A stretch of DNA of 53,374 nt from the NCBI GenBank assembly GCA_024742395.1, contig JANSYO010000026.1, positions 1 through 53,374 of the forward strand, given 5' to 3'. Below the pieces are notes generated by a model. That model saw only the letters and a program-made list of their open reading frames with translations, made no database searches and was not told where the DNA came from. Below are positions 45,985 to 53,374 of the stretch, piece by piece; within the stretch, counting starts at the first letter, position 1; each line of letters begins with the position of its first letter. The stretch comes from Cytophagales bacterium. GTDB taxonomy: Bacteria > Bacteroidota > Bacteroidia > Cytophagales > Spirosomataceae. A program made the translations under genes and the position numbers.

Positions 45985-48981
45985 ATGTCGAAAGCTGTAC
46001 TGCTCTGTTCTTTCAAAGGAATTCAGAGATTTGGCTATGCAATGATGGGGATAATGATGTTTTCATTATCAACTCTTGCACAGGTCAGGGTGACTGGAAA
46101 AGTTACGTCTAATAACGATGAGGCTCTTCCGGGAGCTTCTGTTATAGTGGAGGGGAGTTCAAATGGAACCACCTCAGATGCGTCAGGAAATTTTTCAATT
46201 TCTGCTCCGTCAAAAGACGCGGTGTTGGTGTTTAGTTTTATTGGTCATGAAACGCAGTCCGTCGCTATTAATGGCAGGTCAGTCGTGAATGTGACTCTTA
46301 TGGAGAGCTCTGAGGAGCTTTCTGATGTAGTAGTAATTGGTTATGGTACTGTTCGTAAGAGAGATCTTACCGGTGCAGTAACTTCTGTAAAGAGCGAGGA
46401 TATTAAGCAGGTTCCTGCCCAAAATCCTTTGGAGTCTATTCAGGGAAAAGTAGCTGGGGTTGACATTACCAGAAGTAATGGTTCGGCTACTTCAGGTATT
46501 AATATTACCATTCGTGGTAATCGTTCTATCGGTGCGGGGAACAGCCCCTTGTTTATTGTAGATGGGGTGCAGTCAAGCAACATTGACAATATCAATCCGA
46601 ATGACATTGAGTCAATGGAGTTTCTGAAGGATGCTTCCTCTACAGCTATTTATGGATGGCAAGGAGCAAACGGTATTGTGATTATTACCACCAAGAAAGG
46701 CTCTACCGGAGCACCTAAAGTGACCTTCAATACCTATTATGGTGTCTCTGATGTTTCCAGGTATCCTTCTGTGAATGATGGTCCTGCTTATGTCGCCATG
46801 AAGAGGGAAGCAAATCGTGCCACTGGCAAATGGAACTCGCCGGCAGATGATGCTCTTATTTTTAATACTCAGGAGTTAGAGGCTATTCAGAATAATGAGT
46901 GGATAGACTATCAAAGTTTACTTTTTAAAAGAGGAACACAGCAAGATTATAACTTGGGGATCAATGCCGGAAGTGACAAAACCAAGGTGTTTTTCTCTTT
47001 TGACTACTTCAAAGAAAGCGGTATCCTGAAATTTGATGAAGCTAAAAGGTACTCTCTAAGAGCCAATATTGATCAAACGATCAATAAAATGGTGAAAGTG
47101 GGTCTGCAAAGCCAAATCACTAACAGAGATGAAAGCTACAGACGTGATCCTCTAAACATGGCCAATAAGATTATTCCTTTAGGTACTGTCTATGATAAAG
47201 AGGGTAATTTTATTACGTTCCCGTTGAATGGGTCTTCTATTAGCCCGTTAGCTGATGAGCAGCCTGATGCATTCTCTAATACGGGTAAATTAACCAACGT
47301 GATCTCCAATGTTTACGTAGAGTTTAAGCCTGTGAAAGGACTAACGTTCAGGTCTAATTTAGGTGCCAATATTGGCAATAGCCGTATCGGCCTTTTTGAA
47401 GCATCAAATACTATTAGCAGAAATGGCGGTAACAGCTTTGCTCAGTATAGAGCCAGCAATAGCCGATTCATCAATTGGGATAATGTATTGACATATCAAA
47501 AAGACATAAAAGACCACTCGATAAACGTAACAGCTTTGAGTAGTTACGTAGAAGACCTCTCTGATAATGTGCTGGCACAAGGAGAGTCTCAGCTTTTGCC
47601 TGCACAGTTGTACTATGGTTTAGGAAATGCACCTAATAACATTTCAATCAACAGTAACTACTCAAAATGGAATGTTCTGTCTTTTGCCGGTCGTTTAAAT
47701 TATGGTTACAAAGGAAAGTATTTGGTGACATTGACAAACAGGGCTGATGGAGCATCCAGACTTTCTCAGGGAAATAAATGGGCGTTCTTCCCTTCAGCTG
47801 CTGTGGCATGGCATATTGTAGATGAGGGCTTTATGGAGAGCCAGAATATCTTTAGTGACTTGAAGTTGCGTCTTAGTTATGGAGTGGCCGGTAACTCCGG
47901 TATAGCTCCATATGGTACACAAAGTACTTTAACAAGAGTGCCTATGGCCTTCGGTGAAAGCAGTTTCCAAGGCTTTACTTTCTCTCCTTTGCTGGGAAAT
48001 GCTGAGGCAGGCTGGGAACTTTCCAAGACCAAAAACCTTGGGGTGGATATGAGTTTCTGGAATAACAGAGTAAGTACTACTGTGGATATTTATGATACGA
48101 GAACTTCAGATTTGCTTCTGCCTCGTGGTTTGCCTCCTACTACAGGGGTTCAGACTGTATATCAAAACATTGGAAAGACAAGAAACCATGGCGTAGAAGT
48201 TAGTGTAAGCTCAACTAATATTAACACCAAAGACCTTAATTGGGTGTCTACTTTGACTTTTACTACTAACAAGGAAGAAATAGTTTCTTTAGTAACAGAT
48301 GGTATAGATGACATCGGTAACGGATGGTTTATTGGACAGCCTATTTCAGTTTTCTACGATTATGAGAAATTAGGAATATGGCAAACCAATGAAGCTGATC
48401 AGGCTGCCGCTTTCGGACAAATGCCAGGGGATATTAAAGTAAAGGATCAAAACGGCGATGGCCAGATTGATGCTGTCAATGACAGAATAGTTTTAGCTGG
48501 TAATAACAGGCCTGCATGGTTTGGTGGTATTAACAATAAAGTAAGATACAAGGGTTTTGACCTAAGCCTTTACTTCTTTGCCAGATGGGGCCAGACGATC
48601 AGCCCAAGTTTCTTAGGTCGTTATGACCGTCAGTCCAACTTAAGTAACAGTACAGCTATCATTGATTATTGGACACCTGAGAATCCTACCAATGAGTATC
48701 CTCGTCCAAACGCAGGAACATCAGGTTCTTCTACGCTGTATTGGAGTACTATTGGTTATGTAGATGGATCGTATTTGAGATTAAGAAATGCTACGCTTGG
48801 CTACACTTTAGCCGGCTTAAAGAAAGGGCCGTTTGATAATTTAAGAGTCTATGTTACGGGGTCTAACCTTCTTACTTGGACGAAAAGTCCAAAACTAAAA
48901 GAGTATGATCCTGAGAGAGGTGGCGGAGAAAGTGCACCTATGCTGAAGAATGTAGTGATGGGTCTGAATATTGGTTTTTAA
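45985..48981 (+). CDS. SusC-family TonB-dependent transporter, intact
   Basis: The protein has 998 residues. The N-terminal signal ends near LSTLAQ, followed by a CarboxypepD-reg domain (VTGKVTSNNDEALPGASVIV, about 38-115) and a SusC box variant SDVVVIGYGTVRKRDLTGAV. The plug (IRGNRSIGAGNSPLFIVDGV, NDIESMEFLKDASSTAIYG) and a complete barrel ending NVVMGLNIGF follow. It imports pectin oligosaccharides energised by TonB (inferred from locus). SusD follows after 18 bp. Its N-terminal ~200 residues resemble the broken susC at 37407, so this may be the functional transporter of the locus. Confidence 0.93.
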   Translation: MSKAVLLCSFKGIQRFGYAMMGIMMFSLSTLAQVRVTGKVTSNNDEALPGASVIVEGSSNGTTSDASGNFSISAPSKDAVLVFSFIGHETQSVAINGRSVVNVTLMESSEELSDVVVIGYGTVRKRDLTGAVTSVKSEDIKQVPAQNPLESIQGKVAGVDITRSNGSATSGINITIRGNRSIGAGNSPLFIVDGVQSSNIDNINPNDIESMEFLKDASSTAIYGWQGANGIVIITTKKGSTGAPKVTFNTYYGVSDVSRYPSVNDGPAYVAMKREANRATGKWNSPADDALIFNTQELEAIQNNEWIDYQSLLFKRGTQQDYNLGINAGSDKTKVFFSFDYFKESGILKFDEAKRYSLRANIDQTINKMVKVGLQSQITNRDESYRRDPLNMANKIIPLGTVYDKEGNFITFPLNGSSISPLADEQPDAFSNTGKLTNVISNVYVEFKPVKGLTFRSNLGANIGNSRIGLFEASNTISRNGGNSFAQYRASNSRFINWDNVLTYQKDIKDHSINVTALSSYVEDLSDNVLAQGESQLLPAQLYYGLGNAPNNISINSNYSKWNVLSFAGRLNYGYKGKYLVTLTNRADGASRLSQGNKWAFFPSAAVAWHIVDEGFMESQNIFSDLKLRLSYGVAGNSGIAPYGTQSTLTRVPMAFGESSFQGFTFSPLLGNAEAGWELSKTKNLGVDMSFWNNRVSTTVDIYDTRTSDLLLPRGLPPTTGVQTVYQNIGKTRNHGVEVSVSSTNINTKDLNWVSTLTFTTNKEEIVSLVTDGIDDIGNGWFIGQPISVFYDYEKLGIWQTNEADQAAAFGQMPGDIKVKDQNGDGQIDAVNDRIVLAGNNRPAWFGGINNKVRYKGFDLSLYFFARWGQTISPSFLGRYDRQSNLSNSTAIIDYWTPENPTNEYPRPNAGTSGSSTLYWSTIGYVDGSYLRLRNATLGYTLAGLKKGPFDNLRVYVTGSNLLTWTKSPKLKEYDPERGGGESAPMLKNVVMGLNIGF

Positions 48982-48999
48982 TCTTTAGAGTTTTTTGAA

Positions 49000-50628
49000 A
49001 TGAAAAAAATATCAATTTTAATCTTACTGATGTCTTTAGGCTTTACGTCATGCGAGGACCTATTGACAGAATATAACCCAAGTGGATTGACGGCGGAGGC
49101 TGCCTATTCTACACCAGAAGGTTTTGAGTCGCTCGTGAATGCTGCTTATGGCTATCAACGATGGTGGTACGGCAAAGAAGAAGGATATAACATTACCGAA
49201 ATGGGTACTGATATCTGGATGAGTGCGGCAGGTGATGTGTATCCTGATTTGACTCAGTATATAAATCTTCAAGGTACCAATGGGCCACTTGCCTCTGAGT
49301 GGAGTGCACTTTATGCGGGTGTTAACTTATGTAATGCTGGAATAAACCGAATTGCAAATGCAGGTTACACAGCCGGTGTTCAGAAGCAAAGAGAAGCCGA
49401 GTTACGTTTTCTTAGAGCTTTTTATTATTACCATATAGTAGAAACATGGGGTGGAGTTCACTTTACTTTAGAAGAGACTAAAGGTATTGCTACCACGGCA
49501 AACAAGACGCCTGTAGATGAATTTTACAGGCAGATTATCGAAGACTTAAAGTTTGCTACCACTAACCTGGCGGATACAACACCAGATTATGGTAGGGTAA
49601 CAAGACCTGCGGCAATGTCTTTTCTGGCAAGAATTTATTTGACCAGAGGAATGAATCAAGAAGCTAGTGCAATGGCAAAAGCAGTGATTAATGGTGGTTT
49701 TGGGTATAAACTGATGCCTAAATACGCAGACCTTTGGGACATGGCAAAAAACAAAAACAGCGAAGTGGTATATGCTGTAAACTACGCTGAGAATTTAACG
49801 CTGAATGATTTAAGGAACAGCGTGACTAACCCGATTGGTCATGGCCGTGGAAGTAATAATGGTCACCTGCACTTTTTAATGAAGTATGACAACCTTCCGG
49901 GTTTAACCAGGGCTATAGAGTACGGAAGGCCGTTTAACAGGTATATGCCTACTCGCTTTCTTTTAGACTTGTATGGCAGTGCAGATGCCCGCTATGAAGG
50001 TTCATTCATGGAACTTTGGACTGCAAACTCCAGTCAAAGGCCTGCCGGGATGAACATTGGTGATACCGCTGTGGTGGCTACAAGAACTACATTCACTAAA
50101 CCGGCCGGAGCTCTGTATCAGGTATATAACAGAAATGACATTTATAACCCGGATGGTACAGTAAGAGACAACCTTCGTTACCCAACGCTTATTAAGCACA
50201 TGGATAATACAAGAGCTAGTTTTAACGAAGCTCAAAGTGCCCGTGATGTATATGTTATACGTTTTGCCGAGCTGTATCTTATTGAGGCAGAGGCTCAGAT
50301 GAAGTTGGGTAATTTAGAAGAGGCGGCTAAAAATATAAACATAATAAGAGCCAGAGCTGCCAAACCTGGCCAGGAAGAGGCAATGAAGATCACCGCTGAT
50401 CAGGTGACTCTTGATTTCATCCTGGATGAACGTGCAAGGGAGTTTGCCGGAGAGCAAATGAGGTGGTTTGATTTGAAAAGGACAGGTAAGCTGGTAGAAA
50501 GGGTGAAAAAGTATAACCCGAATGTTACCAGTGTGCAGGCTTTTCATACTGTAAGGCCAATTCCAAGAACTCAGTTGGATGCCGTAACAAATCGTGATGA
50601 GTTTACTCAAAACAATGGGTATCAATAA
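49000..50628 (+). CDS. SusD/RagB-family outer-membrane glycan-binding lipoprotein
   Basis: The protein has 542 residues and a lipoprotein signal MKKISILILLMSLGFTSC (C18). SusD features include a helical TPR-like scaffold (REAELRFLRAFYYYHIVETWGGVHF), AMSFLARIYLTRGMNQEA, and the C-terminal FILDERAREFAGEQMRWFDLKR and VRPIPRTQLDAVTNRDEFTQNNGYQ. It is the surface partner of the SusC directly upstream. It ends at a strong terminator (50683). Confidence 0.93.
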   Translation: MKKISILILLMSLGFTSCEDLLTEYNPSGLTAEAAYSTPEGFESLVNAAYGYQRWWYGKEEGYNITEMGTDIWMSAAGDVYPDLTQYINLQGTNGPLASEWSALYAGVNLCNAGINRIANAGYTAGVQKQREAELRFLRAFYYYHIVETWGGVHFTLEETKGIATTANKTPVDEFYRQIIEDLKFATTNLADTTPDYGRVTRPAAMSFLARIYLTRGMNQEASAMAKAVINGGFGYKLMPKYADLWDMAKNKNSEVVYAVNYAENLTLNDLRNSVTNPIGHGRGSNNGHLHFLMKYDNLPGLTRAIEYGRPFNRYMPTRFLLDLYGSADARYEGSFMELWTANSSQRPAGMNIGDTAVVATRTTFTKPAGALYQVYNRNDIYNPDGTVRDNLRYPTLIKHMDNTRASFNEAQSARDVYVIRFAELYLIEAEAQMKLGNLEEAAKNINIIRARAAKPGQEEAMKITADQVTLDFILDERAREFAGEQMRWFDLKRTGKLVERVKKYNPNVTSVQAFHTVRPIPRTQLDAVTNRDEFTQNNGYQ

Positions 50629-50682
50629 TGTCTTGTTTCATAATAAAGGATCGTAGAATAAATAATATAAGGTAGAATTCAG

Positions 50683-50717
50683 ATAGTCCGTACAGTTTTG
50701 TGCGGACTATTTTTTTT
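50683..50717 (+). terminator. Rho-independent terminator after the second susCD
   Basis: A 12-bp stem (ATAGTCCGTACA with TGTGCGGACTAT, one G-T pair) has a 4-nt loop GTTT and is followed by eight T. Confidence 0.9.
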
Positions 50718-50880
50718 CATTTTCTTTTTTGAGCGGAGTACTGTAGGCGAAAAGCCAAAGTATCAGTTCTTTGTTACCGTAGTTTAGGCTAATAATTTGA
50801 TTGTCTGATTGGTTTTAAGTGATAAAATGGTAATTTTCCAACGAAAGTATAAGTGAAAATGGGGAGATGAAATCTTCAAG

Positions 50881-50932
50881 TATTTTCTTTTATTTTCTAT
50901 AATTTTCGTTTTTTATTATAAATTTGTACTAA
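50881..50932 (+). promoter_or_regulatory. Operator-like motif and promoter of the DeoR-family gene
   Basis: TATTTTCTTTTATTTTCT at 50881-50898 is the exact reverse complement of the site before the second susC. The promoter block TATAAATTTGTACTAA at 50917-50932 is identical to 45876-45891 and includes -7 TAAATTTG (50919-50926). ACGAAAGTA also occurs at 50841-50849. The arrangement suggests autoregulation by the encoded repressor. Confidence 0.65.
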
Positions 50933-50976
50933 ATGAAAGGAGAAGCTAAATGCAGAATCCTTTTTAATTTTCAATT

Positions 50977-51747
50977 ATGTTACCAAATCAGCGAAGAGAA
51001 AAGATACTGGACCTACTCAAAGAAGATGGATCTGCCAAGGTGGTAGATCTGGCAAAGCTCTTTAAAGTAACTGAGGTTACGATAAGGCAAGACCTTGAAA
51101 AGCTTGAAGCAGAAGATTTAATTGTGAAGGAGCATGGTGGTGCCTATATAAAAAATGTGGAAGATCAGGTCAAAAGTTTTTCTTTGGTTCATCAGGAAAA
51201 TCTGGATAAAAAAGCGGCTATTGGAGAGAAATGCCTGGAGTTTATTGAAAGTGGTGATACCATTATTCTGGATTCTGGCAGTACTACCACAGAAATAGCC
51301 AAAAAAATCAAAAGCTCTGGCCTGAAGAATTTAACAGTGATAACCAATGCATTGAATATTGCACTAATGCTAGGTACGGCAACGGACATTGAAGTAATTA
51401 TGACCGGTGGTGAGTTTAAGCCTCCCACACTTTCTTTGACGGGTCAAAAGGCCGCAGATTTTTTTAAGGGTTTGAATGTTCAAAAGCTCTTTTTAGCTAC
51501 GGCAGGGATCTCTCTCAAGTCCGGATTGACTTATCCAAGTATCTCAGATATAGTAGTTAAGAAAGCTATGATTGATGCAGCGGAAGTAGCCTATCTGGTA
51601 GCAGATAGTACCAAGATAGGTAAAAGTGCTTTGGCCAGCCTGGGGGCCTTAGGATTGATTGATTACATCATAACAGATGCGGGTATTAAAGAGAAACATT
51701 TATCTGTTTTTAAAGAAAACGAAGTGGAAATTATACTGGCAAAATAA
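50977..51747 (+). CDS. DeoR-family transcriptional regulator
   Basis: The protein has 256 residues. The N-terminal HTH is characteristic: MLPNQRREKILDLLKEDG, VVDLAKLFKVTEVTIRQDLE, then EHGGAYI. The C-terminal DeoRC effector domain spans about 75-235 (DTIILDSGSTTTEIAKKI, NLTVITNALNIAL, VIMTGGEF, YLVADSTKIGKSA). Such regulators sense phosphorylated sugars and usually repress catabolic genes. It lies 36 bp before the isomerase gene. The A-rich motif in its own promoter recurs at three other control regions here and resembles the TTTCnTTTnnTTTC style of DeoR-type operators. I infer that it governs much of this locus. Confidence 0.92.
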   Translation: MLPNQRREKILDLLKEDGSAKVVDLAKLFKVTEVTIRQDLEKLEAEDLIVKEHGGAYIKNVEDQVKSFSLVHQENLDKKAAIGEKCLEFIESGDTIILDSGSTTTEIAKKIKSSGLKNLTVITNALNIALMLGTATDIEVIMTGGEFKPPTLSLTGQKAADFFKGLNVQKLFLATAGISLKSGLTYPSISDIVVKKAMIDAAEVAYLVADSTKIGKSALASLGALGLIDYIITDAGIKEKHLSVFKENEVEIILAK

Positions 51748-51783
51748 AAAGATAGAGAGTACAACATTTTAAAATTCGATTGA

Positions 51784-53178
51784 ATGACTTTAGGGGTAAT
51801 TATAGGTAACAGAGACTTTTTTCCAGATAGTTTGGTAGAAAAGGCCAGAACTGAAATTATTGAAGTATTTGGCAAACTAGGTCTGAAACCGGTTTTGTTA
51901 GATGCTAATGAAACAAAATTAGGGGGAGTTGAGACGTTTCAGGAGGCCATGAAATGTGCCGAATTATTCAAAGCACATAGAGAAGAGATTTCTGGTGTTT
52001 TGGTTCTTTTACCAAATTTTGGTGACGAGAAAGGAGTAGCAGATACGCTAAAACTGGCGGGCTTAAATGTTCCGGTTTTAGTGCAGGCTTATCCTGATGA
52101 GTTAAGCAAAATGAATGTGGTAAATCGCCGTGATTCCTGGTGCGGAAAAATTTCGGTTTGTAATAACCTCTATCAATATGGTATAAAATACTCTCTGACC
52201 ACTCAGCACGTTTGTTTACCTTCTTCAGAAGTTTTTCAAAAAGATCTAAATGATTTTGTGGCAGTTTGCCGTGTTACTAAGGGCCTGAAGAGCGTGAGAA
52301 TTGGAGCTATTGGTGCTCGCCCGGGTGCTTTTAATACAGTTCGATATTCCGAAAAAATTCTTCAAAGAAATGGAGTAACTGTTACCACCTTTGACCTGTC
52401 AGAAATTTTAGGAAGGGCCAATAAGCTTACTGGAGAAGACGCTAAAGTGAAACAGCATATTGAGAGTATCAATGCTTACGCTCCTATAGGAAAAACACCC
52501 AATGAGGCCATGATTCAAATTGCCAAGCTAGATGTGGTTTTGAAAGAAATTATGGAAGAATATGCCTTGGATGCCACGGCTATTCAATGCTGGACCTCAC
52601 TTCAACAAAACTACGGTTGTAATGTTTGTACCAGCATGAGTATCATGTCTGAAAACATGCTTCCTTCCGCCTGTGAGGTAGATGTAACCGGTACTTTAAG
52701 TATGTATGCCATGCAGCTGGCCTCTGGTTCACCCAGTGCCTTGGTAGACTGGAACAATAACTACGCTGATGATCCTGAAAAGTGTGTACTGTTTCACTGT
52801 GGAAACTGGGCTAAATCATTCCTTCCAGATATTGAAATCAGTAATGCTCCCATACTCGGAACATCGGTAGGGGTAGAGAATACTTACGGGGCTCTGGATG
52901 GCCGTACACCTGCCATGCCTTTAACGTATGGCAGAATTAGCACAGATGACCCAAATGGGGTTATTAAGGCTTATATCGGCGAAGGTGAATTGACGAATGA
53001 TCCATTAAGTACATTCGGAAACAGGGCTGTAGCCCAAATCAAAGATTTGGAAGGTCTGATGAAATATGTGTGCAAAAATGGTTTTGAGCACCATGTGGTT
53101 ATGAATGCTTCAAAGACCGCAGATATCCTGGAAGAAGCTCTTAGTAATTATATGGGTTGGGAAGTTTATAAGCACTAA
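51784..53178 (+). CDS. L-fucose/L-arabinose isomerase-family protein
   Basis: The protein has 464 residues and no signal, so it is cytoplasmic. It has the fucose/arabinose-isomerase fold: N-terminal Rossmann-like domains (GVIIGNRDFFPDSLVEKA, SGVLVLLPNFGDEKGVAD), a central IGAIGARPGAFNTVRYSEK and QCWTSLQQNYGCNVC, and a C-terminal domain with CEVDVTGTLSMYAMQLASG and FHCGNWAKS. Conserved acidic and His positions for a metal site (E in CEVD, D in DVTG, H in FHCG) are present. It is shorter than E. coli FucI, as in the uncharacterised clade. It probably isomerises an aldose released from pectin. L-fucose, L-arabinose and D-apiose are all possible. It directly follows its likely regulator. Confidence 0.85.
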   Translation: MTLGVIIGNRDFFPDSLVEKARTEIIEVFGKLGLKPVLLDANETKLGGVETFQEAMKCAELFKAHREEISGVLVLLPNFGDEKGVADTLKLAGLNVPVLVQAYPDELSKMNVVNRRDSWCGKISVCNNLYQYGIKYSLTTQHVCLPSSEVFQKDLNDFVAVCRVTKGLKSVRIGAIGARPGAFNTVRYSEKILQRNGVTVTTFDLSEILGRANKLTGEDAKVKQHIESINAYAPIGKTPNEAMIQIAKLDVVLKEIMEEYALDATAIQCWTSLQQNYGCNVCTSMSIMSENMLPSACEVDVTGTLSMYAMQLASGSPSALVDWNNNYADDPEKCVLFHCGNWAKSFLPDIEISNAPILGTSVGVENTYGALDGRTPAMPLTYGRISTDDPNGVIKAYIGEGELTNDPLSTFGNRAVAQIKDLEGLMKYVCKNGFEHHVVMNASKTADILEEALSNYMGWEVYKH

Positions 53179-53329
53179 GAATTAATTGAGCGATTCGTCG
53201 AAGTCACAGTTTTTCAAAGATTAAAGTGTCGTCGAATGAACCGGAAAGATTGAATTAGAAAATTATATCTGTGTAAATGAGCGTCTTAAGATAAGCCTAT
53301 ACAGCGTCCAAAAACACGAATTGAAAGTA

Positions 53330-53374
53330 ATGACAACAACTGAGTTAATACAAAAATCAAGGGAATACAGAGCG
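53330..53374 (+). CDS. Partial gene, possibly transketolase N-terminal subunit (5' end only)
   Basis: Fifteen codons from an ATG to the window edge read MTTTELIQKSREYRA. The pattern ELxxKxxEYR resembles the first helix of transketolase N-terminal subunits. It starts 151 bp after the isomerase stop, on the same strand. So short a piece cannot be assigned firmly; it could also be another gene or chance. Confidence 0.35.
   Translation, partial: MTTTELIQKSREYRA

Overview
The window looks like chromosome from a member of the Bacteroidota, most likely a Cytophagales-type environmental or marine species. The grounds are two SusC/SusD pairs, Bacteroidota-type -7 elements (TAnnTTTG), weak Shine-Dalgarno sequences, signal peptides ending in 'AQ', lipoprotein signals and a CarboxypepD-reg/OMP_b-brl outer-membrane protein. 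No rRNA, tRNA or CRISPR array was seen.

Layout. (1) 1-1150: a frameshifted REP-associated Y1 transposase (RAYT) between copies of a multi-hairpin REP-like repeat. (2) 1.15-6.5 kb: an outer-membrane beta-barrel receptor, a Crp/Fnr-like regulator, an AraC-type regulator with a TTG start and a DUF1398 protein. A 24-bp direct repeat flanks the last two. (3) 6.7-10.7 kb: an A+T-rich McrB/McrC modification-dependent restriction pair, closed by a hairpin terminator shared with the convergent operon. (4) 10.9-53.4 kb: a large pectin utilisation locus.

The pectin locus starts with a five-gene leftward operon: DUF1593, GH127, GH28, a DUF4038/GH140-like apiosidase-type protein, and DUF1593. It diverges at 19.0-19.3 kb from a rightward DUF1593 plus DUF4038 pair. 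Next come a two-component system, a PepSY-like protein and a barrel protein. Then follow three PL1-type pectate lyases with an aldo/keto reductase, two more DUF1593 proteins and a GH105 unsaturated glucuronyl/galacturonyl hydrolase. After these come a decayed seventh DUF1593 copy, a SusC gene broken by one in-frame stop with its SusD, a haem-motif FG-GAP lipoprotein, a sixth intact DUF1593, a second and intact SusC/SusD pair, a DeoR-family regulator, an L-fucose/L-arabinose isomerase-family enzyme, and the first 15 codons of what may be a transketolase.

Working model. Lyases and GH28 cut the galacturonan backbone, GH105 removes unsaturated ends, and GH127 and the DUF4038 proteins remove furanose side residues. 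The six DUF1593 proteins have a nucleoside-hydrolase-like fold (known of the family) and all keep an Asp cluster near the mature N-terminus. Two of them are adjacent to apiosidase-like genes. I infer that they are secreted furanoside-directed hydrolases, perhaps acting on apiose-bearing pectin such as apiogalacturonan or RG-II side chains. This is a hypothesis, not an assignment. A near-identical A-rich motif (AGAAARTAAAMGAAA) lies in front of the divergent operons, both susC genes and the DeoR gene. It suggests that one local regulator controls much of the locus.
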